A stretch of 64,000 bases of DNA from assembly GCF_000265365.1 (NCBI RefSeq), contig NC_018011.1, positions 558,001-622,000 of the forward strand. The letters are read 5' to 3'. Position numbers and translations under genes: made by a program. Positions 1 through 8,893 of the stretch are shown here, one piece after another. Positions within the stretch are counted from its first letter, which is position 1; the number at the start of each line of letters is the position of its first letter. Below the pieces are notes generated by a model. That model saw nothing but the letters and a program-made list of their open reading frames with translations, searched no databases and was not told where the DNA came from. This stretch comes from Alistipes finegoldii DSM 17242 (GTDB lineage: Bacteria; Bacteroidota; Bacteroidia; Bacteroidales; Rikenellaceae).

Positions 1-1
1 G

Positions 2-658
2 GATCTGGCCTACCTCTGCATGGACTTCCGCAAACCGCTGGGACGGCCTTTCGAAGCGCCCTATCAGTCCAGCGTCGCCCGTTATACGCAGAATTATATC
101 CTGATGATCTCCGGGTCGAAGATATTCAGCTACGCCGGACAGCGCATCGCCGTCGCGGCGATCTCCGACACGCTCTACACCCGCCAGTATCCCGCGCTCC
201 GGGAGCGTTACGGCATGGCCCGTCTGGGCGACGCCTATGTGCTGACGATACTCTATGCGGCATCGTCGGGCACGAGCCATTCAGCCCAGTACGCCCTCGC
301 GGCCATGTTCCGCGCCGCGGCCGACGGCCGGCTGGATTTCGTGGCCGAAACGTCGGAATACGCACGCCGCGCACGGCTGACCAAGGAGCTGTTCCTGCGC
401 CACGGTTTCCGCATCGTCTACGACAAGGATCAGGACGAGGCGGTAAGCGACGGATTCTTCTACACGGTCGGCTACGGCGATCTGACCAGCTCGGAGCTGC
501 TGAGCGAACTGCTGCTCTACGGCATCTGCGCCATTTCGCTCACCACGACCGGCAGCCGCCAGCCGGGCATCCGCGTCTGCGTCTCGCAGCTCAACCGCCC
601 CGAACAGTTCGACCTCTTGGAAGCCAGACTAACCGCCTTCGGGCAAAACCACCGATAA
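2..658 (+). CDS. PLP-dependent aminotransferase, class I/II (5' end missing)
   Basis: This is the C-terminal part of a fold-type I aminotransferase. The window opens inside the gene: the frame is open from base 2, and the first in-frame ATG at base 20 is probably internal. The stretch GSKIFSYAGQR, near residue 38 of the visible part, matches the family's Schiff-base lysine motif (S-x-S-K-x-F-S-x-x-G-x-R), so the lysine of GSK should bind pyridoxal phosphate. The rest is the C-terminal small domain. The amino donor and acceptor cannot be read from this fragment. The stop lies only four bases before the CoA-transferase gene, which suggests cotranscription. Confidence 0.8.
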   Translation, partial: DLAYLCMDFRKPLGRPFEAPYQSSVARYTQNYILMISGSKIFSYAGQRIAVAAISDTLYTRQYPALRERYGMARLGDAYVLTILYAASSGTSHSAQYALAAMFRAAADGRLDFVAETSEYARRARLTKELFLRHGFRIVYDKDQDEAVSDGFFYTVGYGDLTSSELLSELLLYGICAISLTTTGSRQPGIRVCVSQLNRPEQFDLLEARLTAFGQNHR

Positions 659-662
659 GCCT

Positions 663-1955
663 ATGCAATTCACGACAGCCGCCGAAGCCGCAAAGCTCAT
701 CCGATCGCACAGCAGCGTCTACATTCAGGGCAGCACCTCGATTCCCGAAGTGCTGGTCCAAGCCATGACCGACCGTGCCGATGAACTCACCGACGTAAAG
801 ATCTACTCCGGATTCGCCGTCGGACGGGCCGATGCCCCCTATTGCAGGCCCGAATACAAAGACACGTTCCTCGTAAACAGCCTTTTCGTCGCCAACAACA
901 TCCGCCGCTGGCTGGCCGCAGGTTACGGCCAGTCGATCCCGGCTTTTCTGGGTGAGATTCCGGGGCTTTTCCGCGACGGCACGCTGCCTGTCGACGTGGC
1001 GATCCTCAACCTTTCGCGCCCCAACGAGGAGGGTTACTGCTCGTTCGGCGTATCGGCCGATCTGGCCGTTTCGGCCGTGGAGTGCGCTAAGACGGTCATC
1101 GCACAGGTCAATACGGCCATGCCGTTCTCTTACGGCGACGCCGTGATTCATCTTTCGCGCGTGGCGGCGGCCGTCGAGGTCGACGATCCGCTGGTCGAGG
1201 TCCCCTCAGCGACACCCTCCGAAATCGAAAGCAGGATCGGCGGCTACATCGCCGAACTGATCCCCGACGGCGCCACGCTTCAGATCGGCGTGGGCGGCAT
1301 TCCCAACGCCGTACTGGCGGCTCTCACGGGCCACAAGCACCTCGGCCTGCACACCGAAGCGATGACCGACGGGGTCCTGCCGCTCTTGGAAAGCGGCGTA
1401 ATCGACAATTCGCTGAAAAAGGTCATGCCCGGCACGACCGTCGCGTCGCTGGCCCTCGGCTCGCGCCGTCTGTACGATTATATGGATTACCGCAAAGACC
1501 TCTTGATGAAAGACGTGGCGTGGACCAACGATCCGTTCCGCATCCGCGAAAATCCCCGCGTCATGGCGATCAATTCGGCCGTCGAGGTGGATCTCACGGG
1601 ACAGGTGTGCGCCGACTCGGTCGGAGAACGCATTATCTCAGGCGTGGGCGGTCAGCACGACTTCATGTACGGCGGTGCGCTCTCGGAGGGCGGCAAAACC
1701 TTCATCGCCATCCCCTCGACCACCCCGAAGGGCGAATCGAAGATCAAAGCGCTGCTGACGCCCGGCGCGGGCGTCGTCACGACCCGCCACATGGTCCAGC
1801 ACGTGGTCACCGAATACGGCGTAGCGCACCTGAGAGGCCGCAACCTCGCCGAGCGCGCCCGTGCGCTGATCTCCGTCGCCCACCCCTCGGTGCGCGAAGA
1901 GCTGGAAAAAGCCGCCTGCGAACGCTTCGGTTACACGTTCCTGCGGATTAAGTAA
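663..1955 (+). CDS. Acetyl-CoA hydrolase/transferase family protein (class I CoA-transferase)
   Basis: This 430-residue protein has the length and layout of the family that includes 4-hydroxybutyrate CoA-transferase, acetate:succinate CoA-transferase and acetyl-CoA hydrolase. Such enzymes move CoA between acyl-CoA and a carboxylate through a glutamyl-CoA thioester. The likely catalytic glutamate is E232 in LGLHTEAMTDG, and glycine-rich GVGG segments occur near residues 210 and 330. It is cytoplasmic, with no signal peptide. The gene follows the aminotransferase by four bases and is closed by a hairpin at 1976-2006. Pairing with an aminotransferase would suit amino-acid or short-chain fatty-acid fermentation, but the substrate is inferred. 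Confidence 0.85.
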   Translation: MQFTTAAEAAKLIRSHSSVYIQGSTSIPEVLVQAMTDRADELTDVKIYSGFAVGRADAPYCRPEYKDTFLVNSLFVANNIRRWLAAGYGQSIPAFLGEIPGLFRDGTLPVDVAILNLSRPNEEGYCSFGVSADLAVSAVECAKTVIAQVNTAMPFSYGDAVIHLSRVAAAVEVDDPLVEVPSATPSEIESRIGGYIAELIPDGATLQIGVGGIPNAVLAALTGHKHLGLHTEAMTDGVLPLLESGVIDNSLKKVMPGTTVASLALGSRRLYDYMDYRKDLLMKDVAWTNDPFRIRENPRVMAINSAVEVDLTGQVCADSVGERIISGVGGQHDFMYGGALSEGGKTFIAIPSTTPKGESKIKALLTPGAGVVTTRHMVQHVVTEYGVAHLRGRNLAERARALISVAHPSVREELEKAACERFGYTFLRIK

Positions 1956-1975
1956 ATGCACGGAGACAGCAACAG

Positions 1976-2006
1976 TACGGGCCGCACTTTACAGCTGCGG
2001 CCCGTA
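1976..2006 (+). terminator. Rho-independent terminator after the CoA-transferase gene
   Basis: A perfect 11-base-pair GC-rich stem (1976-1986 with 1996-2006) closes a 9-base loop about 20 bases after the CoA-transferase stop. The tail ATTGTGTT is only moderately T-rich. Confidence 0.7.
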
Positions 2007-2111
2007 TTGTGTTCAGCGGTCTCCTGTCGTGCAGTTCCCGGCCCGAAAACCGGGCGAAAACAAAATAAAAGGCGAACTTTGCCCGTTACCACACAAAAAA
2101 CCTGAAAATCT

Positions 2112-2759
2112 ATGCACTGGAAATACCTCCTTTTCGACCTCGACGGCACGCTGACCGACCCGATGCAGGGCATCACCCGCTCGGTGCAGTACGCCCTGCG
2201 GCACTTCGGGATCGAAGTCGAGGACCTGACGACGCTCTGTCCCTTTATCGGACCGCCGCTGCGGGATTCGTTCCGCGAATTTTACGGCATGACCTCCGCC
2301 CAAGCCGACGAGGCGTCCGAAAAATACGGCGAATACTTCAGCCGTCAGGGAATCTTCGAAAACAAGCTCTACGCGGGAATTCCCGAACTGCTGTCCGCCC
2401 TGCAGGCGCAGGGTGCGACGCTGGCCATCGCCACCTCCAAACCCGACTTTCTGGCCGAACGGATCGCCCGGCATTTCGGGTTCCGCGACCGTTTCACGCT
2501 CATCTGCGGCGGAACGGCCTATGGTCCCTGCTCGACCAAAGCGGGCGTAATCCGCGAGACCCTCGCACAACTGCGCATCGACGATCCGTCGCAGGCCGTC
2601 ATGATCGGCGACCGCCGCTTCGACATCGAGGGAGCCGCGGCCGCAGGCATGGAGTCGATCGGCATATTGTGGGGCTACGGCAGCCGCGAAGAGCTGGAAA
2701 AGGCCAGTCCCGATTACCTCGCAGCCGACATCCCGGAACTGCGGCGAATATTGGGGTAA
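2112..2759 (+). CDS. HAD family hydrolase (phosphoglycolate phosphatase-like)
   Basis: This 215-residue cytoplasmic phosphatase belongs to the haloacid dehalogenase superfamily. The nucleophile motif FDLDGTLTD is at residues 8-16, followed by a helical cap domain, a motif II region (ATSKP), a lysine before the third motif, and the acidic motif MIGDRRFDIEGA near residue 160. Order and length fit the Gph/PgmB-like subfamily. Real substrates in this group vary (2-phosphoglycolate, sugar phosphates, pyrophosphate) and cannot be assigned here. It stands alone between the hairpin at 1976-2006 and a convergent terminator, so it is probably monocistronic. Confidence 0.85.
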   Translation: MHWKYLLFDLDGTLTDPMQGITRSVQYALRHFGIEVEDLTTLCPFIGPPLRDSFREFYGMTSAQADEASEKYGEYFSRQGIFENKLYAGIPELLSALQAQGATLAIATSKPDFLAERIARHFGFRDRFTLICGGTAYGPCSTKAGVIRETLAQLRIDDPSQAVMIGDRRFDIEGAAAAGMESIGILWGYGSREELEKASPDYLAADIPELRRILG

Positions 2760-2969
2760 CGCACCGAGGTCAGGCGGCAGGCAGAAACGCAGGAGTCAGC
2801 CCCCGGCGGTCCCCTGCGTCAGCCGCATGACGGCCGGTCGGCAAAAAGGCTCGGACGGCGGAGCGGATGAAAACAGCATTGCGCCGCTTCCCATCTTTCA
2901 CCGGGCACCCGCCCCTACGACACAAATTCTGCGCAGACAAATCGAAACGCCTGTAACCACGACAAACAA
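2760..2969. other. Intergenic stretch, no gene seen
   Basis: About 210 GC-rich bases separate the HAD stop from the terminator of the leftward operon. Open frames here are short and lack family features, so nothing is called. Confidence 0.5.
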
Positions 2970-2998
2970 AAGACGCCCGCGGCAACCGCAGGCGTCTT
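2970..2998 (-). terminator. Terminator of the leftward TonB-to-S46 operon
   Basis: An 8-base-pair outer stem (2970-2977 with 2991-2998) encloses a further GCGG/CCGC pairing. Read leftward, the hairpin is followed by TTTGTTTGTC, a U-rich tail, about 55 bases after the S46 peptidase stop. It probably also insulates the convergent HAD gene. Confidence 0.7.
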
Positions 2999-3053
2999 CA
3001 TCTATCCGAAAACCCGGAGTCCCCGGCAGAGCCGGGGCCGATCCGATTCCGAA

Positions 3054-5240
3054 CTATTTTTCAAATTTCATTTCGTCCAGCAGCCAGTCCGCCTCGGCAT
3101 ATTTGTCGATAATCCACATCACGTAGCGGATATCGACGCAGACCGTACGCGCCAGATCGGGATGGAACCACACGTCGCCGGCCATCGACTCGCGGTTGCC
3201 GTCGAAGGCCAGTCCGATCAGCCGTCCGCGGCCGTCGAGCACGGGACTGCCCGAATTACCGCCCGTGATATCGTTGTCGGTCAGGAAATTGACGCAGAGC
3301 GTACCCTTTTCGCCCCAGCGGCCCCAATCCTCAGCGGCAATCAGCCGTTTCATGCGATCATCGACCCGGAATTCATACTCGTCGGGGTTGTATTTCTCCA
3401 TATAACCCGCAATCGTCGAGCGCGAATCGTAATGCACGCCGTCCGACGGATTCAGGGGCACGACACTGCCGTAAGTCAGGCGCATGGTCGAATTGGCGTT
3501 GGGATACTGCGCAATCCCTTCCGAAGCGCGGAAGTCGTAGAGCAGGCCGGCATAACGGCTTTCGGCCTTGCCCACCTGCGCGCGAACCCGTCTCTCGGCC
3601 TTGTCCACCCCGCCCGTAAACCGCTGCACCCGCACCGATTCGGTGAGTCTGACCAGCGGATCGCGGCGCATCTCGGCGACCGAGCGGTTCCGTTCGAAAT
3701 AGGCGTCATAACGGTCGGGATCGCTGCAGAACGACGCATCGAACGCTTCGCGCGCCATCCGGTCGGCATCGCCGCCCGCCGCATCGTACATCTCGGTCAA
3801 CTGTTCGCCCCACATCTCGCGCGGCACATGCTTCGTGAAGTTCACGATCATCTTCGCCAACAGGTCGCGGTCGGTCTCGACATCGTAGTTGCGGCGCAGG
3901 CGGCCGCTTCCGGCAACCACGCTCTGCGCATCCTTCGAGTCGATCTTCAGCGAATCCAGCTTCAGGCGGTCCAGCTTGCCGAGGTACGACGACACGCGGT
4001 TGGCCACCAGCAGCGCCTCGCTCGGACCGAGCCACGCCTCACGGAAATAGTTGAGACTGCGTTCGGCGCCCCGGCGGCCCTCGTAGCCGCGTTCAAGGTC
4101 GGCAAGCAGCCCGCCGTCCTCGGCCCTGCGCGCCGAATCGGCTTCGATCCAGCGTTGCAGACGCTCCTCTTCGGCCTTACGGATCGACACCACGTCGAAA
4201 CGGCGCAGGCACTTGTTTTCCCACTTGGCGTAATCGGCATAGTTGCTCAGCCCGAAATAGGAGTCGGAATACTTCATGCGCACCTTCGGATCGCGCTCCA
4301 TATGGCGCTTGAGAATATCCATCCGGTCGTGGCGGTTGGCCACGACGACGGGATTCTTGACACGCTGTTTCTCGGCCACGGCGAACGACGAAGCGTAACG
4401 GTTCGTATGGCCCGGAAATCCGATCACCATCGCAAAGTCGCCGTCGTGCACGCCGCCCGTCGCAATACGCAGTACGCGGCGGGGCTTGAGCGGCACGTTG
4501 CCGGCGGAATACTCCGCAGGACGTCCCTCCGCGTCGGCATACACCCGGTAGAGCGTAAAGTCGCCCTTGTGCTGGGGCCAGCCCCAGTTGTCGTGATCGC
4601 CGCCGAAAGCGCCCAGCGTAATGGGCGGAGTTCCGACCAGCCGCACGTCCTTATAAACGTCGTAATAGAACATCAGGTACATTTTGCCGCCCCACATCGA
4701 GTAGCACGACACTTCGTGTTCGGTCTGCGCGGCATAACGGTCCTCGATCTCCTTGTACACGCGGCGCATGCCCATTATGCCCCATTTTCCTTCGGCCATC
4801 ATGCCGTTGCGGATCGCCTCGACCTCCTCGGTCACATCGACCACCTTGCGCAGGAACCACACGGTCTTGCCGGCCACGGGAATCTCTTCTCCGCGCGTAC
4901 GGGCCCAGAAACCCGTTTCGAGGTAGTTGTGTTCGGGCGTCGAAAGGGCGCAGATGTCGCTGAACGCGACGTGGTGATTGGTTATCATCAGCCCTTCGTC
5001 GGAGATCATGCTTCCCGTTCCCATACCGCCGTCCACGGCGACTACGGCGTCGGCGAGCGCCGAAGTCTGCTCGTTGTAAATCTCCTTGTCCTTTATCTTC
5101 AACCCCTTGGACTTCATCTGAGGGTAAATCTCCCCCAGCCGGTTGATCAGCCACATGCCTTCGTCGGCCACGGCGGTCTGCATGCAGAGCAGCACGACGG
5201 CCAGACAGGCTATCCATCTTCTCATATCTTTCATCTTCAT
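3054..5240 (-). CDS. S46 family serine dipeptidyl-peptidase (DPP7-type)
   Basis: This 728-residue secreted peptidase has an N-terminal signal sequence. S46 enzymes remove dipeptides from oligopeptides in the periplasm, supplying amino acids to asaccharolytic Bacteroidota. The catalytic histidine is in MITNHHVAF (about residue 90), the aspartate region is DHDNWGW, and the nucleophile is S663 in GGNSGSPV. Family members are separated by the residue 18 positions after this serine: Arg in Asp/Glu-specific DPP11, Gly in DPP7. Here it is Gly681 (LAFDGN), so preference for hydrophobic P1 residues is inferred. It is the last gene of the leftward cluster, 41 bases after the 4Fe-4S gene. Confidence 0.9.
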   Translation of the reverse strand: MKMKDMRRWIACLAVVLLCMQTAVADEGMWLINRLGEIYPQMKSKGLKIKDKEIYNEQTSALADAVVAVDGGMGTGSMISDEGLMITNHHVAFSDICALSTPEHNYLETGFWARTRGEEIPVAGKTVWFLRKVVDVTEEVEAIRNGMMAEGKWGIMGMRRVYKEIEDRYAAQTEHEVSCYSMWGGKMYLMFYYDVYKDVRLVGTPPITLGAFGGDHDNWGWPQHKGDFTLYRVYADAEGRPAEYSAGNVPLKPRRVLRIATGGVHDGDFAMVIGFPGHTNRYASSFAVAEKQRVKNPVVVANRHDRMDILKRHMERDPKVRMKYSDSYFGLSNYADYAKWENKCLRRFDVVSIRKAEEERLQRWIEADSARRAEDGGLLADLERGYEGRRGAERSLNYFREAWLGPSEALLVANRVSSYLGKLDRLKLDSLKIDSKDAQSVVAGSGRLRRNYDVETDRDLLAKMIVNFTKHVPREMWGEQLTEMYDAAGGDADRMAREAFDASFCSDPDRYDAYFERNRSVAEMRRDPLVRLTESVRVQRFTGGVDKAERRVRAQVGKAESRYAGLLYDFRASEGIAQYPNANSTMRLTYGSVVPLNPSDGVHYDSRSTIAGYMEKYNPDEYEFRVDDRMKRLIAAEDWGRWGEKGTLCVNFLTDNDITGGNSGSPVLDGRGRLIGLAFDGNRESMAGDVWFHPDLARTVCVDIRYVMWIIDKYAEADWLLDEMKFEK

Positions 5241-5281
5241 AAAACGGGAGGAAACCGTCAGCCGATCCCCTCCCGGTCATT

Positions 5282-7234
5282 TTATTCGGTTACGGTCTTG
5301 CCCGGATTGGTGAACTTCAGCCGCGGATCGGCCTCCTTGAAGGTCCCGTCGGCCATGCGGAGCGTCCACTTCTCGGCTTGGAAAATCTCCTTCCAGAGCT
5401 TCTCGTCGTTCCACATCGACTTCACATAGTGAATACGCATGACGGGCGTCAGGTCGCGCAGCACGAAATCTACGGAGACAATGCCCTCGGAGCACGAAAG
5501 GAAGCTCTTGAAATAGGGGAACGCATTGCGGATCGGCATCTTCTCGATACCGGGGAACGCCATTTCGTAGACAGCCTTCGGGAACTGTTCGTCGTCGCCC
5601 CACTTCTCGATGTTGGCAATGAACCTGCCCGCCTGCTTCTCCACGTCGCGGAACATGATCTGCGCGAACTCCTCGCGCGAAACCTGCCCGGCGACCGCAT
5701 AGCTCTTGAGCACGGTGTGCATCGGAATCACCTTTTCGCCCTCCTTGGCCGGAATCACCAGCTCTTCGGCGTCGATCGCCTCCTCGAACATCTTTTCGGT
5801 AATGCCGGCGGCGGGATCGGCGTAGACCGTCACATCCACGGGGCAGGCGAATTCGGAGGTGAAGCCGTATACGCCCTCGATCTTCTGCAGCACCATGCCG
5901 AAGTAGATCATATCCATCCGGTCGTGGAGTCCCTCGACGCCGAGTTTCACCACGTCGAGCATCGGCACGTTCTCGCCCGGCATGGCGTATTTACGCAGCG
6001 TCGGAGCGAAAATCGCGGCCTGAATCTTCAGCGTGTCGGTCTTGGCGGGGTCGAACAGCACCTCGACGCCGTGACGGCGGACGAAGGTCTTCACGCCGTA
6101 AACACCCGGCACGGTCTGCATCTTGGCCGAGAAGGCCTTCGAAGAGCCGAAGCACTTGATCGTCTGCAATCCCTCCATCTCGAAGGTCTGCAGATTCTCG
6201 ACCTGCTCGTAATCGCCCCATTTCTCGTCGATCGTGGGCAGCTCCATCGTGGAACCCATCCACACAGCGATGAAGAAGAGCACGACGGCCAGCAGTCCCG
6301 GCACCCAGCGCAGCGAACGGCGGCCGTTGACCTGCAGGGCGTCCTTCGTACAGGAGCCGATACAGTTGCCGCAAAGCGTGCAATCGACGTGCTTCACCTT
6401 CACGTAGTCGTGGATCGGCAGCTGATAGGGGCACTTTTTCTCGCAGAGACCGCAGTTGTTGCAGGTGCGGATGTCACGCTCGATGTACATCAGCGGGAAG
6501 ACGCAGCTGCGCATCTTGACGATCTCGACGACATATGCGGCCAGACATGCGCCGCCGATGGTCCAGATCCATGCGTCCGCAACGCCCAGCATGCCGAGAA
6601 TCCAGCCGCCGAGGGCCGCGATGACGAACAGCAGCGTGAATTTGAAAATGTTGCTGGCCGCCCCCAGCGGGCAGATATACTTGCACCAGAACATCTTCAC
6701 CACGAAGCCGCCCAGCAGCAACAGCGTAAGGCTCGTGAGCGACATCCAGAGCACGATCTCGCCCTTGAATCCCGTAGCCACGGCATAGAACGGATCGAGT
6801 TTCTTGCAGAACAGCTCGCTCGACGAGAGCGTGAAATAGAGGATCGTGAAGAGCAGCACGTACTTCACCACGCGCAGCAGTTTGTCTACGATGCTGCCCG
6901 ACGGAACCTCGACCTGCAGATGCAGTTTCTTTCCGGCGCGGCCCATCCATTCGCCGACGGTGCCCAGCGGACAGAGGTAGCCGCAGAAAAGTTTGCTGAA
7001 CAGGATCACTCCCACGGCGAGCACGAGGCCCATCATGATCTGGAGCATAGACATCGAGCAGGCCAGCGAGTTGTTCACCAGATAGGTTCCGAAAGCCTGC
7101 AGACCGCCGAAGGGACAGTAAGCCTCGACATCGACGGGTTTTTCGCTGAAGTTGGCCCAGAGCACCGTGCCTGCAATGGCGGCCAGTACGCCCCACTGCA
7201 GGATGTGCTTCAGGTAATTGGGTTTGCGTTTCAT
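5282..7234 (-). CDS. Membrane polyferredoxin, 4Fe-4S binding (NapH/CcoG-like)
   Basis: This 650-residue protein begins with several transmembrane helices. Between them are two cytoplasmic CxxxCP motifs (FCGYLCPLG near residue 85 and WCKYICPLG near residue 185), as in NapH/NosR/CcoG polyferredoxins. Two classical 4Fe-4S clusters follow near residues 258-295 (CNNCGLCEKKCP and CTLCGNCIGSC). A C-terminal region of about 300 residues contains a segment resembling a heavy-metal-associated fold (TIKCFGSSKAFSAKMQTVPGV), which may contact metal or receive electrons. Likely role: passing electrons through the inner membrane to a periplasmic acceptor. Its place below a TonB receptor and surface lipoproteins suggests a link to metal or cofactor uptake, which is inference. 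Confidence 0.8.
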   Translation of the reverse strand: MKRKPNYLKHILQWGVLAAIAGTVLWANFSEKPVDVEAYCPFGGLQAFGTYLVNNSLACSMSMLQIMMGLVLAVGVILFSKLFCGYLCPLGTVGEWMGRAGKKLHLQVEVPSGSIVDKLLRVVKYVLLFTILYFTLSSSELFCKKLDPFYAVATGFKGEIVLWMSLTSLTLLLLGGFVVKMFWCKYICPLGAASNIFKFTLLFVIAALGGWILGMLGVADAWIWTIGGACLAAYVVEIVKMRSCVFPLMYIERDIRTCNNCGLCEKKCPYQLPIHDYVKVKHVDCTLCGNCIGSCTKDALQVNGRRSLRWVPGLLAVVLFFIAVWMGSTMELPTIDEKWGDYEQVENLQTFEMEGLQTIKCFGSSKAFSAKMQTVPGVYGVKTFVRRHGVEVLFDPAKTDTLKIQAAIFAPTLRKYAMPGENVPMLDVVKLGVEGLHDRMDMIYFGMVLQKIEGVYGFTSEFACPVDVTVYADPAAGITEKMFEEAIDAEELVIPAKEGEKVIPMHTVLKSYAVAGQVSREEFAQIMFRDVEKQAGRFIANIEKWGDDEQFPKAVYEMAFPGIEKMPIRNAFPYFKSFLSCSEGIVSVDFVLRDLTPVMRIHYVKSMWNDEKLWKEIFQAEKWTLRMADGTFKEADPRLKFTNPGKTVTE

Positions 7235-7271
7235 GTATCGTTAAGTATTGTGTTTGTGTGTGCGGAGCGGG

Positions 7272-8876
7272 TTATTCCCTGTCCTTGATACAGCGGACGG
7301 GAGCGGCGCAGTAACCGCCTTGGTATGCGACCGTTATACGGTTGAAACTCTTGTTGTAGGTGATCATGCCGGCATAATACTGAATGTTCTTAATGCCGCT
7401 GGCCGGGTCGTCGGCCGTATTGTAGGTAACCTTATAGCCGGTCGAACTGGGGAAATACCCCATGCCGAACGCCGAGGCGTCGGCAGCCGAGGCTGTCGCC
7501 ATATAGGCCGGAGTCGCCGTGACATTTGCCGCATTGACATAACCGCAGCCTGCGATGTTAAACCCGTCTTTATTGAGCTTAACGATCGAACCGCCGCTCT
7601 GCGTCTGTTCGAAATAGGGCGACGTCGGATCGGTGAGGTTGCCGCTGCCGACACCCGCCAGTTTGAGCCATTCGGCCATCGTCGGGATATGCCATCCTTC
7701 GGGGCAAATACCCCGCGCCCCTTCATACTGGTCGAAATTGTCACCCGTCATGTCGCCGGTCATCCCCAGCATCACCGGATAGCTGTACAGCAGACCGTTG
7801 CTTTCGACGAGCGACGGATCGGCCGCTTTAGACAGATTGCACGGATACCATACGCCGCTGCCATCCTTCGGGTCGCTCGATATGGTTTTGCCTTCGGGCA
7901 CGTAGCGCAGGTTTTCGGCCATCCACGTACGGCCGTCCTTCAGGGTCACGATCTCGTACTTCACGCCGCCCCATTCGACGGTCGGGGTCTCGACCTCGCC
8001 TTCGCCGTCCGGCAGCAGGTCGTCGCCGTCCACCCAGCCCGTAATCGGACCGCTGAACTTCAACTCGATGTCGGCCGGCTGCACGTTGCACTCCATGCGG
8101 CGGTTCTCACCCGACTTGAAGTCGGCCGTACCGAGCGTCTGCGTGCGTTTCTTGCCGTCGGCCGTGGTGACGGTAACCATCAGTTTGACACCGTTCTGCG
8201 GCACCAGAAGCGCATAGTAGACTTTGTTCGCAGTCGCCGTATTGGCGATCAGGTCGGAAGCCTCCGCGTCCGCTTTGGCCGTAAAGTTGCCCGTCGCTGG
8301 ATCGAGTACGCCCGTCCCCACGGCGCCCTTGATGACGATATTCGTAATATCGAAACCCGATTCGTTCGTCACGTCGATAACGATGCGCGACATCTTGTGC
8401 TTGAAAGTCATCTGCGTGGACGACAGCGTCGGCTTGACGCCCGCCTTCACGGCCACGATCAGGTCCGAAGCCGTGTAGTTGTCGCCGCTCTGATCGGCCT
8501 TGACCGAGAATTCCGCGGGAATATCCCCGCCCTCCTGCCAAGGATAATAGGCGAAGAGCGTCGAGGTCGCATTGATGTCCTCATACCAGAGGAATCCCTC
8601 GGTCTTGAAATCGGTGCCGTCGAAAGTCATCGGTTTGTTCGACACGAAATCCTTGCCGTCGGCGGTCATCGTAACCTTCAGGCCGACCTTGTCGCCCAGT
8701 TCGAAATCGGTATCCGTGGCGCGCGTAGAGGCGGTCATGGCTGCCGGCGTCAGCGAAGGATTGCCGATCGTCGGAGTGATACGCAGCGTCCGGTCGCCCG
8801 GAACCCCGCCTTCGTTCTTCGAGCAGGCGGCAAAGCACACTGCCGCGGCTGCCGCAATCATCAAAATCTTTTTCAT
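7272..8876 (-). CDS. Surface lipoprotein: fimbrillin-like N-domain plus FISUMP C-domain
   Basis: This 534-residue lipoprotein has a signal peptide ending in a lipobox (CFAACSKN). Residues about 30-270 look like the Mfa/fimbrillin-like fold of Bacteroidales surface proteins. After an acidic linker (DGEGEVE), residues about 305-534 form a FISUMP domain, starting WGGVKYEIVTLKDGRTWMAENL and ending with the conserved C-A-P-V-R-C-I pattern. FISUMP domains are related to C-type-lectin-like formylglycine-generating-enzyme folds and are thought to be exposed. It lies between the barrel gene (17 bases) and the 4Fe-4S gene (37 bases), so it is probably a surface component of the same uptake or adhesion system. 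Confidence 0.8.
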   Translation of the reverse strand: MKKILMIAAAAAVCFAACSKNEGGVPGDRTLRITPTIGNPSLTPAAMTASTRATDTDFELGDKVGLKVTMTADGKDFVSNKPMTFDGTDFKTEGFLWYEDINATSTLFAYYPWQEGGDIPAEFSVKADQSGDNYTASDLIVAVKAGVKPTLSSTQMTFKHKMSRIVIDVTNESGFDITNIVIKGAVGTGVLDPATGNFTAKADAEASDLIANTATANKVYYALLVPQNGVKLMVTVTTADGKKRTQTLGTADFKSGENRRMECNVQPADIELKFSGPITGWVDGDDLLPDGEGEVETPTVEWGGVKYEIVTLKDGRTWMAENLRYVPEGKTISSDPKDGSGVWYPCNLSKAADPSLVESNGLLYSYPVMLGMTGDMTGDNFDQYEGARGICPEGWHIPTMAEWLKLAGVGSGNLTDPTSPYFEQTQSGGSIVKLNKDGFNIAGCGYVNAANVTATPAYMATASAADASAFGMGYFPSSTGYKVTYNTADDPASGIKNIQYYAGMITYNKSFNRITVAYQGGYCAAPVRCIKDRE

Positions 8877-8893
8877 AGCTCTATCCGTTTAAG

